Below, piece after piece: positions 1 through 6,742 of a stretch of 44,035 nucleotides of DNA. The notes beneath the pieces were generated by a model. The model was not told the DNA's origin and ran no database searches. It worked only from the letters and a program-made list of their open reading frames with translations. Both the position numbers and the translations under genes were made by a program. Each line of letters starts with the position of its first letter. Positions within the stretch are counted from its first letter, which is position 1. Location: NCBI GenBank assembly GCA_021740125.1, contig JAIPAJ010000007.1, positions 1-44,035 on the forward strand. The letters run 5' to 3'. The DNA comes from Leadbetterella sp. (lineage in GTDB: Bacteria > Bacteroidota > Bacteroidia > Cytophagales > Spirosomataceae).

Positions 1-886
1 CTCCAATGAAAGAGTAAAATGGTTTTTCGGTACCAAAATCTAAGTCGTGTTTTTCTCTTTTTTCACCGAGTTTTAGGAGCGAAATTTCAAGAAGAATTCT
101 AAATAGCATTGTTTTTTCTTTTATCAATAATTCTTTAGCAAATCTTATTAATAGGCCTTTTTTTTGGTCTAATATCTGATATGAATTATCTCCCATAAAA
201 CGGGCATAATGGTAGATTATCAAAGCTGGATGTCCATAATGCCGTGAAATTTTAAAAGGATTATTTTGGATTTCATCTGCCGAATTGCCAATGAATTCTA
301 AAGTGTTTTTGTCCGTTTGGTCTAAATCGATGTTGTGTTTAAAAAACAAATACATCAAATTCAATAAAGCACACACATCTTGTTCTTTTGGCATATTTTT
401 TCCGAACCAAGTGCTGTAGATTTTACCATTTTCTAGGCCTGCATATTGATCTGTAAAGGCAGAGAGATGGCTCTTTAACCACAAAGTTTGCTCTTTTGAG
501 TAGTTTGAAGTTAGGTAAATGAGTGCGGTATCATCAATGTCATCAGGAAGTCTGAAATGGTCGAACCTCCGCATAAATCGCCCGTTGGGGAAATGACCTG
601 AGGGTTGTGTTGGATAGAAATTGTAGGTCAGTCGGCCGTCTTTGTTTTGATATTTTGGATAAAAAGACAAGATCTGAGCCTGAATATCTTCAAAAATCTT
701 TTTTTGATTGACACTTAGAAGCGATGCATATTGTTGTAAAATAAACAAAGTAGAGGCCAGTGCAAAAATATTGTCGTCATCTCTTCTATATGCCCAAAGG
801 TCGTTTTTTCTGATAGAAAAGGTGGGATTTGTGCCTTTATTTTGGCTCAATTTTTTGGCAATTTCCGAAATAATTCCACTTATCAT
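1..886 (-). CDS. Hypothetical protein with DxDDTA motif, C-terminus cut by window edge
   Basis: An open reading frame runs leftwards from an ATG at 886 to the window edge without a stop, about 295 codons. I do not recognise the family with certainty. The product looks soluble and helical, with no signal peptide. Near residues 36–50 it has an acidic helix start (RRDDDNIFALAST) and near residues 113–125 the string LPDDIDDTALIYL. DxDDTA is the general-acid motif of squalene-hopene and class II diterpene cyclases, which use an alpha/alpha barrel, but I cannot see the QW repeats of that superfamily. It may simply be a glycosidase-like or orphan alpha/alpha-toroid protein. It is divergent from the DUF3127 gene, with about 60 bp between the two starts. 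The coding reality is well supported by the long open frame and codon pattern; the function is unknown. Confidence 0.72.
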   Translation of the reverse strand, partial: MISGIISEIAKKLSQNKGTNPTFSIRKNDLWAYRRDDDNIFALASTLFILQQYASLLSVNQKKIFEDIQAQILSFYPKYQNKDGRLTYNFYPTQPSGHFPNGRFMRRFDHFRLPDDIDDTALIYLTSNYSKEQTLWLKSHLSAFTDQYAGLENGKIYSTWFGKNMPKEQDVCALLNLMYLFFKHNIDLDQTDKNTLEFIGNSADEIQNNPFKISRHYGHPALIIYHYARFMGDNSYQILDQKKGLLIRFAKELLIKEKTMLFRILLEISLLKLGEKREKHDLDFGTEKPFYSFIG

Positions 887-947
887 TTTTAAACCTACTT
901 ATCGTTTTTATATTTGTATGAGAATTTATACAAAAATACATAATACG

Positions 948-1316
948 ATGGAAGTTTCTGGAAATATCAAAGTAATAAACCCTGAGCAGCAAGTAAGCCC
1001 TACTTTTAAGAAAAGAGAATTGGTAGTAACTACCGAAGAGACTTACCCTCAGCACATAATGATAGAGTTTACTCAAGACAAATGCGATCTGCTCAACAGC
1101 TATGCCATAGGCGATGCCGTAAAAGTTTCAATAAATCTAAGAGGAAGAGAGTGGCAAAGTCCGCAAGGTGAAACCAAATATTTCAACAGTATCCAAGGTT
1201 GGAGAATAGAGAAAGAAAGTGGAGCAAATCAAGCACCTTCGGCTTCTAATTCTGCTCCAGCTACCCCAGCACCGATTCCGGCTGCATTGGAAGGAGAAGA
1301 CGATTTGCCGTTTTAA
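948..1316 (+). CDS. DUF3127 OB-fold, SSB-like protein
   Basis: This 122-residue protein matches the Bacteroidota DUF3127 family, small OB-fold proteins thought to bind nucleic acid. Residues 1–85 form the beta-rich domain (MEVSGNIKVI at the start, a central RGREWQSPQGETKYFN segment, then GWRIEK). A low-complexity Ala/Pro/Ser linker follows and the chain ends EGEDDLPF. That acidic tip ending in Pro-Phe resembles the C-terminal peptide of bacterial SSB, which docks repair and replication enzymes. The frame is open upstream to 708, but that extension overlaps the divergent gene and is hydrophobic and atypical, so the ATG at 948 is chosen. The family assignment comes from recall of conserved features; the SSB-like role is inferred. 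Confidence 0.85.
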   Translation: MEVSGNIKVINPEQQVSPTFKKRELVVTTEETYPQHIMIEFTQDKCDLLNSYAIGDAVKVSINLRGREWQSPQGETKYFNSIQGWRIEKESGANQAPSASNSAPATPAPIPAALEGEDDLPF

Positions 1317-1345
1317 TATTTAGAAAAGATATTTTTTAAAGGAAA

Positions 1346-1373
1346 GGCATGCTGTTAGGCATGTCTTTTTTTT
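1346..1373 (+). terminator. Rho-independent terminator after the DUF3127 gene
   Basis: A 7-bp stem with one G·U pair (GGCATGC at 1346–1352, GCATGTC at 1359–1365) and a 6-nt loop is followed directly by eight T residues. It lies 30 bp after the stop codon. Confidence 0.8.
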
Positions 1374-1461
1374 GTGGGTAAATTCATCAGAAAAGTGGTT
1401 GGACGTGCAGTTTAAATGAAAGTCACATTTTTTAGAATATTTTTTTCAATCTGAGATTCAC

Positions 1462-1495
1462 AAAAAAAGCCAAACATGTAAAGGTTTGGCTTTTT
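1462..1495 (-). terminator. Bidirectional terminator between the DUF3127 gene and tpiA
   Basis: Perfect 8-bp inverted repeat AGCCAAAC (1468–1475) and GTTTGGCT (1484–1491) with an A-run on the left and a T-run on the right, so it can act on either strand. It sits about 20 bp beyond the tpiA stop, which is its likely main user. Confidence 0.8.
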
Positions 1496-1516
1496 GAATA
1501 TTTAAGCAGAAATTTC

Positions 1517-2284
1517 TTACGCCGGAAATGACTTAGAAATATCTGTAAAGTCTCTCGATTTTAGTGACGCTCCGCCCACAAGGCCGCCGTCAACGTCAGG
1601 TTGAGAGAACAATTCTACGGCATTGCCAGCACCTACGCTACCACCATAAAGGATAGAAATTTCGTCCGCCACTGTTTGACCATATTTGCTTGCCAAGTGA
1701 TCACGCAATACTTTGTGCATTTCTTGTGCCTGTGCCGAAGAAGCCGTTACGCCAGTGCCGATAGCCCAGATAGGTTCGTAGGCGATAACTACTTTTTGCA
1801 AAGCCTCAGCTGAAAGATGGAAAAGGCTGTTGGTCAATTGTCCACAAACAAAATCGAAATGAATACCTGCTTCACGCTGAGCCAAAGTTTCTCCACAGCA
1901 GAATATGGGGGTTAAGCCTTCTGCCAAAATAGCATCTACTTTTTCTGCAATAAATGCATCAGATTCTAAGAAATACTCACGACGCTCTGAGTGTCCAATG
2001 ATGACGTATTTTACACCTACAGATTTCAACATCTGCACCGATACCTCACCTGTGTATGCACCAGAAGGTTTTGGGTGGCAGTTTTGGGCTGCTATAGATA
2101 CTTTCGATGAATTTACTAATTTGGTAAAGGTACTTAGGTAAGGAAACGGAACGCCTAATATTACGTGAACATTCGGGTTGTTCATTTCGTCATTTACCAT
2201 ATTTACCACTTCTGACAAAAGGATTTGACCTTCTTCATAAGTTTTGTTCATTTTCCAGTTACCAGCGGCGTATTTTTTTCTCAT
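1517..2284 (-). CDS. tpiA: Triosephosphate isomerase
   Basis: The enzyme interconverts dihydroxyacetone phosphate and glyceraldehyde 3-phosphate in cytoplasmic glycolysis and gluconeogenesis. The 255-residue chain has the usual length and all family signatures: GNWKMN with the substrate-binding Asn and Lys near residues 9–11, IGHSERREYF carrying the catalytic His, AYEPIWAIGTG carrying the catalytic Glu, and the phosphate-gripping YGGSVGAGNA and GLVGGASL loops near the C-terminus. The start is the ATG at 2284, giving MRKKYAAGNWKMN, which matches the family N-terminus. It is a single gene with its own terminator downstream and a TATATTTG -7 box upstream. Confidence 0.98.
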   Translation of the reverse strand: MRKKYAAGNWKMNKTYEEGQILLSEVVNMVNDEMNNPNVHVILGVPFPYLSTFTKLVNSSKVSIAAQNCHPKPSGAYTGEVSVQMLKSVGVKYVIIGHSERREYFLESDAFIAEKVDAILAEGLTPIFCCGETLAQREAGIHFDFVCGQLTNSLFHLSAEALQKVVIAYEPIWAIGTGVTASSAQAQEMHKVLRDHLASKYGQTVADEISILYGGSVGAGNAVELFSQPDVDGGLVGGASLKSRDFTDISKSFPA

Positions 2285-2315
2285 TTTTTGCTTTCGTTAT
2301 ATTTCAAAAATCGCA

Positions 2316-2323
2316 CAAATATA
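2316..2323 (-). promoter_or_regulatory. Probable -7 promoter box of tpiA
   Basis: On the minus strand this reads TATATTTG, an exact match to the Bacteroidota -7 consensus TAnnTTTG, 32 bp before the tpiA start codon. I see no clear -33 TTTG at the expected distance, so the call rests on the -7 box alone. Confidence 0.5.
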
Positions 2324-2487
2324 GGCTTTTAAGGCTAAAAAGGAAAATATGCGTTTTGAAAATGTTAGAAATTCAGGTTTTATCAAAACAGGTTGTAATT
2401 TTCTGATTTTAATGTTTTTTAACATATGTGAGCTAAACCATATGCAAAAGTGACGGTCAAAGCTGCATAACAAATAAAAAAACAATT

Positions 2488-2910
2488 ATGAAAAAGTTAA
2501 TGATGTCTTTGGCCGTTATTTCGGCTTTATCTGTCGGTGCTTTTGCCCAAAAAAGTGGAAAAGAAGGCGGCAAGCGAGATTTTAATCCTGAAAAAATGGC
2601 TGAAAAGCGAAGCGAGAAGCTAAAAGTCGATTTAAAGCTGACTGATCAGCAGTTTGCAGCTGTTTCCAAACTAAACAAAGCGTCAGTAGCTTCTCGCGAA
2701 GCAGAACGCAAGGAGATGAAAGCCAAGCACGATGCAAAAAAGCTGGCTTATAAAAACGAAATGAAAAAGATATTGACTCCTGAGCAATACAAGACTTTCG
2801 AAGAAAAAATGGCTACCAACGAAGCCAGAAGAAAAGAAGGAATGAGAAAAGGAAGAGGTGGAAATCATGGAGGTCCTCACCACGGAGGTCGTCCTGAGAA
2901 CAAAGGGTAA
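2488..2910 (+). CDS. Secreted Spy/CpxP-like LTxxQ-motif protein
   Basis: A 140-residue exported protein. Residues 1–20 are a signal peptide (MKKLMMSLAVISALSVGAFA, cleavage before Gln-Lys). The mature part is strongly basic and helical and contains two LTxxQ-type motifs, LTDQQFAAV near residue 51 and LTPEQYKTF near residue 96, the hallmark of the Spy/CpxP chaperone superfamily and its Bacteroidota relatives such as DUF4890. The C-terminal tail is rich in Gly, His and Arg (GNHGGPHHGGRP) and could bind metal or acidic polymers. The family places it in the periplasm as an envelope-stress or chaperone factor; the actual client is unknown. It is monocistronic with a strong terminator directly downstream. 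Confidence 0.8.
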   Translation: MKKLMMSLAVISALSVGAFAQKSGKEGGKRDFNPEKMAEKRSEKLKVDLKLTDQQFAAVSKLNKASVASREAERKEMKAKHDAKKLAYKNEMKKILTPEQYKTFEEKMATNEARRKEGMRKGRGGNHGGPHHGGRPENKG

Positions 2911-2914
2911 ATAA

Positions 2915-2946
2915 AAAAAGGTCAACGAAAGCGTTGACCTTTTTTT
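2915..2946 (+). terminator. Rho-independent terminator of the LTxxQ gene
   Basis: Perfect 9-bp stem AGGTCAACG (2919–2927) and CGTTGACCT (2932–2940) with an AAAG loop, preceded by an A-run and followed by a T-run. It starts within ten bases of the stop codon. Confidence 0.9.
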
Positions 2947-2990
2947 ATCTAATAATATTTTGAACTGTTGTCCTGTCAATTTCTTTATTA

Positions 2991-3055
2991 TTACCCAATT
3001 ACCCAATTACCCAATTAACCTCCCGATGGCAATCGGGAAACCAATTAACCAATTA
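2991..3055. repeat. ACCCAATT / AACCAATT short tandem repeats with a CCCGAT hairpin
   Basis: Three copies of ACCCAATT are followed by a small hairpin (CCCGAT, loop GGCA, ATCGGG at about 3023–3038) and then two copies of AACCAATT. The array ends in the TAA stop codon of the yebC-like gene (3053–3055 on the minus strand), so the 3' end of that transcript reads TAATTGG repeats. The same unit is found at the stop codon of dgt at 17,203–17,231. Confidence 0.8.
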
Positions 3056-3775
3056 CTCGATAACCATATTGTGGTAAACGTTCTGCACGTCATCGTCTTC
3101 GTCCAATTTTTCTAATAACTTATCAAGGTCAGCTGCGTCAGCTTCGCTTAATTTTTTGGTGTCAGTTGGTATTCTTTCAAAGTCAGCGTGAAGCAACTCT
3201 AGGCCTTTTTCTTCTAAGAATTTCTGAATGGCTCCATAAGCAGTAAACTCACCATATATATTTATTTGGTCGTGTTCCTCATCCAAAAACACATCATCCG
3301 CACCGAAGTCTATCAATTCAAACTCAAGTTCCTCTAAATCTACGCTCGGTGAATTGGCTATTTTGAAAATGCATTTTCTTTCAAAAATAAAGTCCAGCAT
3401 ACCGTTTGTTCCCAAGTTGCCGTTGCATTTGGTAAAATAGCTTCTTACATTGGCCACAGTTCGGTTGTTGTTGTCGGTTGTACATTCTACCAATACCGCC
3501 ACACCGTGCATTCCATAGCCTTCTAAAACCATTTCTTTGTAATCTTCTTGGTCTTTCGAAGAGGCTTTTTTGATGGCATTTTCCACGTTCACTTTTGGCA
3601 TATTGGCGGCCTTGGCGTTTTGGATTACCGCCCTCAACCTAGAGTTGGTCGAAGGGTCTGGTCCACCAGATTTTACGGCCATTACGATGTCTTTGCCAAT
3701 ACGTGTAAACACTTTGGCCATAGACGACCAACGTTTCATTTTACGTGCTTTTCTAAATTCAAATGCTCTTCCCAT
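3053..3775 (-). CDS. YebC/PmpR/TACO1 family regulator or translation factor
   Basis: This 240-residue cytoplasmic protein is a full-length member of the YebC/TACO1 family. The N-terminus has the family signature: MGRAFEFRKARKMKRW, then a basic helix followed by IGKDIVMAVKSGGPDP and NSRLRAVIQNAKAANMP. The three-domain layout with an acidic C-terminus (DEDDDVQNV) also fits. Family members act as DNA-binding regulators (PmpR) or help ribosomes through proline stretches (TACO1, YebC2). The N-terminal MGRAFE rather than MAGHSKW is usual for Bacteroidota copies. The ATG at 3775 is the only good start, and a TAATTTTG -7 box lies at 3799–3806. The stop codon lies inside a short tandem repeat. Confidence 0.92.
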   Translation of the reverse strand: MGRAFEFRKARKMKRWSSMAKVFTRIGKDIVMAVKSGGPDPSTNSRLRAVIQNAKAANMPKVNVENAIKKASSKDQEDYKEMVLEGYGMHGVAVLVECTTDNNNRTVANVRSYFTKCNGNLGTNGMLDFIFERKCIFKIANSPSVDLEELEFELIDFGADDVFLDEEHDQINIYGEFTAYGAIQKFLEEKGLELLHADFERIPTDTKKLSEADAADLDKLLEKLDEDDDVQNVYHNMVIE

Positions 3776-3798
3776 AGGTATTTTGAAATTTCAAGGTG

Positions 3799-3806
3799 CA
3801 AAATTA
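3799..3806 (-). promoter_or_regulatory. Probable -7 promoter box of the yebC-like gene
   Basis: The minus strand reads TAATTTTG, matching TAnnTTTG, 24 bp upstream of the start codon. No convincing -33 element is visible. Confidence 0.45.
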
Positions 3807-3852
3807 ACCAAAATCATTACGATTTCTCATTTGCCAAAGAAATTTTTAAGAA

Positions 3853-4482
3853 TCACTTTTTCTGGGATTTGTAGGGTAAGGCTCCAATCAGATTCTGAAC
3901 GGCTCTTACTGCTAAGTCTTGAGGTGAATCCATTCTATTGCTGATGTCTTGAAAACTTTGATTTTGCCAAACCAATACGCCCGAATCAGCATCGATAACT
4001 TGGAGTTGCGTATTCATGCCGTTGCGACCTGCAAAATTTCTCATCGAAAACTGCATCTCAGTTTCGCCCCAAATCACTGCATCAACCCCAAGAATCCGAG
4101 CTAATTTGCCTTTGTCCATAGATTTGAGTTCCGAAAATCGGATGTTTTCGCTTTGAAGGGTTTTGTTTGTGGTTAAAAAATCTTGAACAGTAAAGTCAAG
4201 TCTTTTTTTCTCGGCTCTGAGAGCGAGCATATTAAAAGTAGTCTTTTGCAAGTCCAGTCCAGCCACGCGTTCTTGTTCTTGCCAATTACTTTGTCTTCTC
4301 CCACCTCTGCTGATGGCTTTGTATTCTTCATTGAAACTTACTTTAAAGGGCAAAATTGCCACCTTTTTGTGCATTTCAAGTACTGAATTTGCATTTTCGG
4401 CTAAAAAACTTTGGTTGGTTTTGCAGGCGGATATACCTATTATTAAAGCCAAAACTATTTCTAATTTTAAGAATGTTTTCAT
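3853..4482 (-). CDS. Lipoprotein with CsgG/TolB-N-like fold
   Basis: A 209-residue lipoprotein. The signal peptide ends in a lipobox, GISAC, so Cys20 should be lipidated. The mature domain has the beta-alpha pattern of the CsgG/LpoB/TolB-N group: an early KVAILPF strand, a helix-rich middle, then ILGVDAVIWGETEMQF and a late strand with LQVIDADSGVLVWQ. These signatures (AILPF, a GxDAVIxG step, a D-x-x-SG-x-x-xW turn) are typical of envelope lipoproteins that form or modulate outer-membrane assemblies, but no specific function can be assigned. The gene is downstream of and co-directional with the CurA-like gene, with a 49-bp gap, and may be co-transcribed. Confidence 0.75.
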   Translation of the reverse strand: MKTFLKLEIVLALIIGISACKTNQSFLAENANSVLEMHKKVAILPFKVSFNEEYKAISRGGRRQSNWQEQERVAGLDLQKTTFNMLALRAEKKRLDFTVQDFLTTNKTLQSENIRFSELKSMDKGKLARILGVDAVIWGETEMQFSMRNFAGRNGMNTQLQVIDADSGVLVWQNQSFQDISNRMDSPQDLAVRAVQNLIGALPYKSQKK

Positions 4483-4531
4483 TTTTATCTAAAGTATTTA
4501 ATTTAAATGTAAAACGAATTTTTACCCAAAA

Positions 4532-5533
4532 TCATGCATCAACTTCTAAAACCATTTTTCCCGTATTTTCTCCTGCGAAAAGTTTCATTAGGGTCTCAGG
4601 AAAAGCTTTTATACCACCTTTTTCTATATGAAAATTTGCGTTTAATTTACCTTCTAATATCCAGCCAGCCATCTCTTTTGCAGCGTCTCCATATCGGGCA
4701 ACATTGTCAAAAACTACTATTCCTTCCATTTTTGCTCGATTAACCAGCAATGAAAGATAGTTTTTTGGTCCTTCAGGCTTAGTGGAGTTATACTGCGAAA
4801 TAGCCCCACAAATAACTATACGTGCTTTTTTGTTGATAAGCGTCAACACTGTGTCTAATATTTCACCGCCCACATTGTCAAAATACACATCCACGCCAGT
4901 AGGGCATGCCTCTTTCAGGTTTTTTCTAAGATTTCCTGACTTGTAATCAATGCAGGCATCAAATCCCAATTCATTGATGACGTAATCACATTTGTCTTGT
5001 CCGCCCGCTATTCCAATTACTTTACAGCCTTTTATTTTGGCTATTTGACCTACCACACTTCCTACGGCTCCGGCGGCACCTGACACCACAACTGTCTCAC
5101 CTTCTTTGGGTTGGCCAGTATCTAGCAGGCCAAAATAGGCGGTAAGTCCAGACATCCCCAGAGTACCAAGATAAGCTGGTAAAGGGAAAATCTTTGAATC
5201 AACTTTTACAAAATCTTTTCCTTCAGTAATAGCATATTCTTGAACGCCAGTAGCGGTACTCACAAATTCACCCACTGTAAATTTTGGATTTTTTGAAGCT
5301 ATAATTTCACCAACGGCCAATGCCCTCATGGTTTCACCTAATTCAACAGGTTTAATGTAGCTTTTAGAATCATTCATCCAACCCCTCATGGCAGGGTCTA
5401 TGGATAGGTATTTGGTTTTGACCAAAACTTCGCCTTCCTTTATTTCAGGTATTTCGACAGTTTCTATTTTCCAGCAATCTTCAGTTGGAATTCCAAGGGG
5501 TCTTTGGTTAAGTAATATTCGGGTGTTTTGCAT
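4532..5533 (-). CDS. NADP-dependent medium-chain oxidoreductase, CurA / LTB4DH type
   Basis: The 333-residue protein belongs to the zinc-free MDR branch that includes curcumin reductase CurA and leukotriene B4 12-hydroxydehydrogenase, which reduce activated C=C bonds of enones with NADPH. Signatures include YLSIDPAMRGWM near residue 43, the nucleotide-binding VVVSGAAGAVGSVVGQIAKI near residue 147, and YFDNVGGEILD near residue 217. The length is normal for the family and no zinc ligands are seen, as expected. The ATG at 5533 gives MQNTRILLNQRP, close to the canonical N-terminus. The true substrate is unknown; a detoxification role is likely. Confidence 0.93.
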   Translation of the reverse strand: MQNTRILLNQRPLGIPTEDCWKIETVEIPEIKEGEVLVKTKYLSIDPAMRGWMNDSKSYIKPVELGETMRALAVGEIIASKNPKFTVGEFVSTATGVQEYAITEGKDFVKVDSKIFPLPAYLGTLGMSGLTAYFGLLDTGQPKEGETVVVSGAAGAVGSVVGQIAKIKGCKVIGIAGGQDKCDYVINELGFDACIDYKSGNLRKNLKEACPTGVDVYFDNVGGEILDTVLTLINKKARIVICGAISQYNSTKPEGPKNYLSLLVNRAKMEGIVVFDNVARYGDAAKEMAGWILEGKLNANFHIEKGGIKAFPETLMKLFAGENTGKMVLEVDA

Positions 5534-5634
5534 TTATTTTGTTGATTTTGAGTACAAGCATAACAATTTTTACTGAGAAAAGTACAGTTTTATATCTATT
5601 CTGTTTTTTATCTTAAATAATTTAGATAAAGGTT

Positions 5635-5664
5635 TTTGTAAAAAGAAATAAATTAATATCTTTG
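5635..5664 (+). promoter_or_regulatory. Bacteroidota-type promoter of rpmG
   Basis: A -33 TTTG (5635–5638) and a -7 TATCTTTG (5657–5664) are separated by 18 bp, matching the primary sigma factor consensus of this phylum. The start codon of rpmG is 35 bp downstream of the -7 box. Confidence 0.75.
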
Positions 5665-5699
5665 CAGCCCGATTTAGAAAAAGATAATATTTTATAATA

Positions 5700-5882
5700 A
5701 TGGCAAAGAAAGGAAATAGAGTTCAGGTTATATTAGAATGTACCGAGCACAAGACCACTGGTCAGCCAGGAATGTCTAGATACATCACTACCAAAAACCG
5801 TAAGAATACTACGTCTCGTTTGGAATTGAAAAAGTACAATCCTGTATTGAAAAAAGTTACAGTACACAAAGAAATTAAGTAA
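5700..5882 (+). CDS. rpmG: 50S ribosomal protein L33
   Basis: The 60-residue basic protein [18 protein letters not shown]… is a full L33, part of the large ribosomal subunit near the E site. It has [19 protein letters not shown] in the middle and a C-terminal KEIK. Only one zinc-site cysteine is left (ECTEHK), so it is the Cys-minus, zinc-independent form. It is followed 58 bp later by the DUF4295 gene. The rpmB (L28) gene that often precedes rpmG in this phylum is absent here, and rpmG has its own promoter. Confidence 0.97.
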   Translation: MAKKGNRVQVILECTEHKTTGQPGMSRYITTKNRKNTTSRLELKKYNPVLKKVTVHKEIK

Positions 5883-5940
5883 TTTGTTTGAAAATGGCCA
5901 TGGCCAAAGTCGAACATCAAACATTTAACATAAATATACA

Positions 5941-6093
5941 ATGGCAAAGAAAGTAGTTGCAACCCTAAGGGATAAATCAGCGTTGAAGAGTTTTGCGAAA
6001 GTGATCAAAGCTGTGAAATCTGATAAAACTGGTGCTTACACTTTTAAAGAAGAGATGGTTGCTGTAGACAACATCGCTGAAGCTTTAAAATAA
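5941..6093 (+). CDS. DUF4295 small basic protein
   Basis: A 50-residue ORF, MAKKVVATLRDKSALKSFAK… ending VDNIAEALK, corresponds to the DUF4295 family, which in Bacteroidota is almost always found between rpmG and ftsY. It is basic and lacks membrane segments. Its start MAKK and position after rpmG suggest a ribosome-associated or translation-related role, but none is proven. It shares the rpmG transcript (58-bp gap) and is followed by a good terminator. The ATG at 5941 is unambiguous. Confidence 0.9.
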   Translation: MAKKVVATLRDKSALKSFAKVIKAVKSDKTGAYTFKEEMVAVDNIAEALK

Positions 6094-6114
6094 TAAGTTT
6101 TCAAAGATATTTGT

Positions 6115-6146
6115 AAAAGCCTTGCCGATTCGGTTAAGGCTTTTTG
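6115..6146 (+). terminator. Terminator of the rpmG–DUF4295 transcript
   Basis: AAAAGCCTT (6115–6123) pairs with AAGGCTTTT, with an inner GCCG/CGGT extension around an ATT loop and one bulged base, then a T-rich stretch. It is 22 bp after the DUF4295 stop. The following 110 bp up to 6259 show nothing further. Confidence 0.85.
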
Positions 6147-6259
6147 TTTTGTTCTATCACCATAGTTTTGAGTTTTGTGGGTCGAGTTGCGATTTGTCCG
6201 TTTTACATACCTAATATTGAATTGATTTTATTGAGTGTTTAATTCTCTTTTTTTTATAA

Positions 6260-6655
6260 TTGAAACCAAAAATTTACGAACATATTATAAAAGTGACTGA
6301 GGCTGATATTGATGAACTCAATCATGTCAACAATGTGGTGTATTTCAACTATTTGCAACAAGGGGCTATGGCACATTGGTATTCGTCAGTGCCAACTGAA
6401 ATTTCAGATAGCATGCGTTGGGTGGTGAAAAAACATGAGATTGAATACTTCAGACCAGCTTTTTTAGGCGACAGTATCATTGTCAAAACTTGGGTGGATA
6501 ACTTTTCAGGTGTTACGTCTGACCGTAATTATGAAATTTACAAAGACCACATTTTATTGGTAAAAGCCCGCACTCTTTGGGTGGCTCTCGATCCAGTTTC
6601 CATGCGGACTAAGCGTGTTCCTTCTGATTTGTGGGAGAAGTATTTTGGGGAGTAG
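6260..6655 (+). CDS. Acyl-CoA thioesterase, YbgC/FadM hotdog family
   Basis: The 131-residue protein is a single 4HBT hotdog domain that hydrolyses acyl-CoA thioesters in the cytoplasm. The signature is near the N-terminus: DIDELNHVNNVVYFNYLQQG, with the Asp/His/Asn cluster and central helix typical of YbgC/FadM enzymes. Then EIEYFRPAFLGDSIIVKTWV and a C-terminal strand (LVKARTLWVALD) complete the fold. No ATG is available at the N-terminus; the start must be TTG at 6260, giving MKPKIYEHIIKV. It sits alone between the DUF4295 terminator and ftsY, and may be co-transcribed with ftsY (87-bp gap). Substrate chain length cannot be read. Confidence 0.88.
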   Translation: MKPKIYEHIIKVTEADIDELNHVNNVVYFNYLQQGAMAHWYSSVPTEISDSMRWVVKKHEIEYFRPAFLGDSIIVKTWVDNFSGVTSDRNYEIYKDHILLVKARTLWVALDPVSMRTKRVPSDLWEKYFGE

Positions 6656-6742
6656 CCGCAATTTCTAAAAGCAATAGGAAACTAAATTCTCACAAACGGA
6701 ATTTATTTGATAAATTTGCATACAACACTCAATCTATGATAA

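Noticed and set aside
708-947. N-terminal extension of the DUF3127 gene
   Set aside because: The extension is antisense to the divergent gene, hydrophobic in the wrong way, and the family starts at the ATG at 948.
3548-3944. Plus-strand ORFs across the yebC-like gene
   Set aside because: They are antisense to a strongly conserved gene and have no recognisable protein features.
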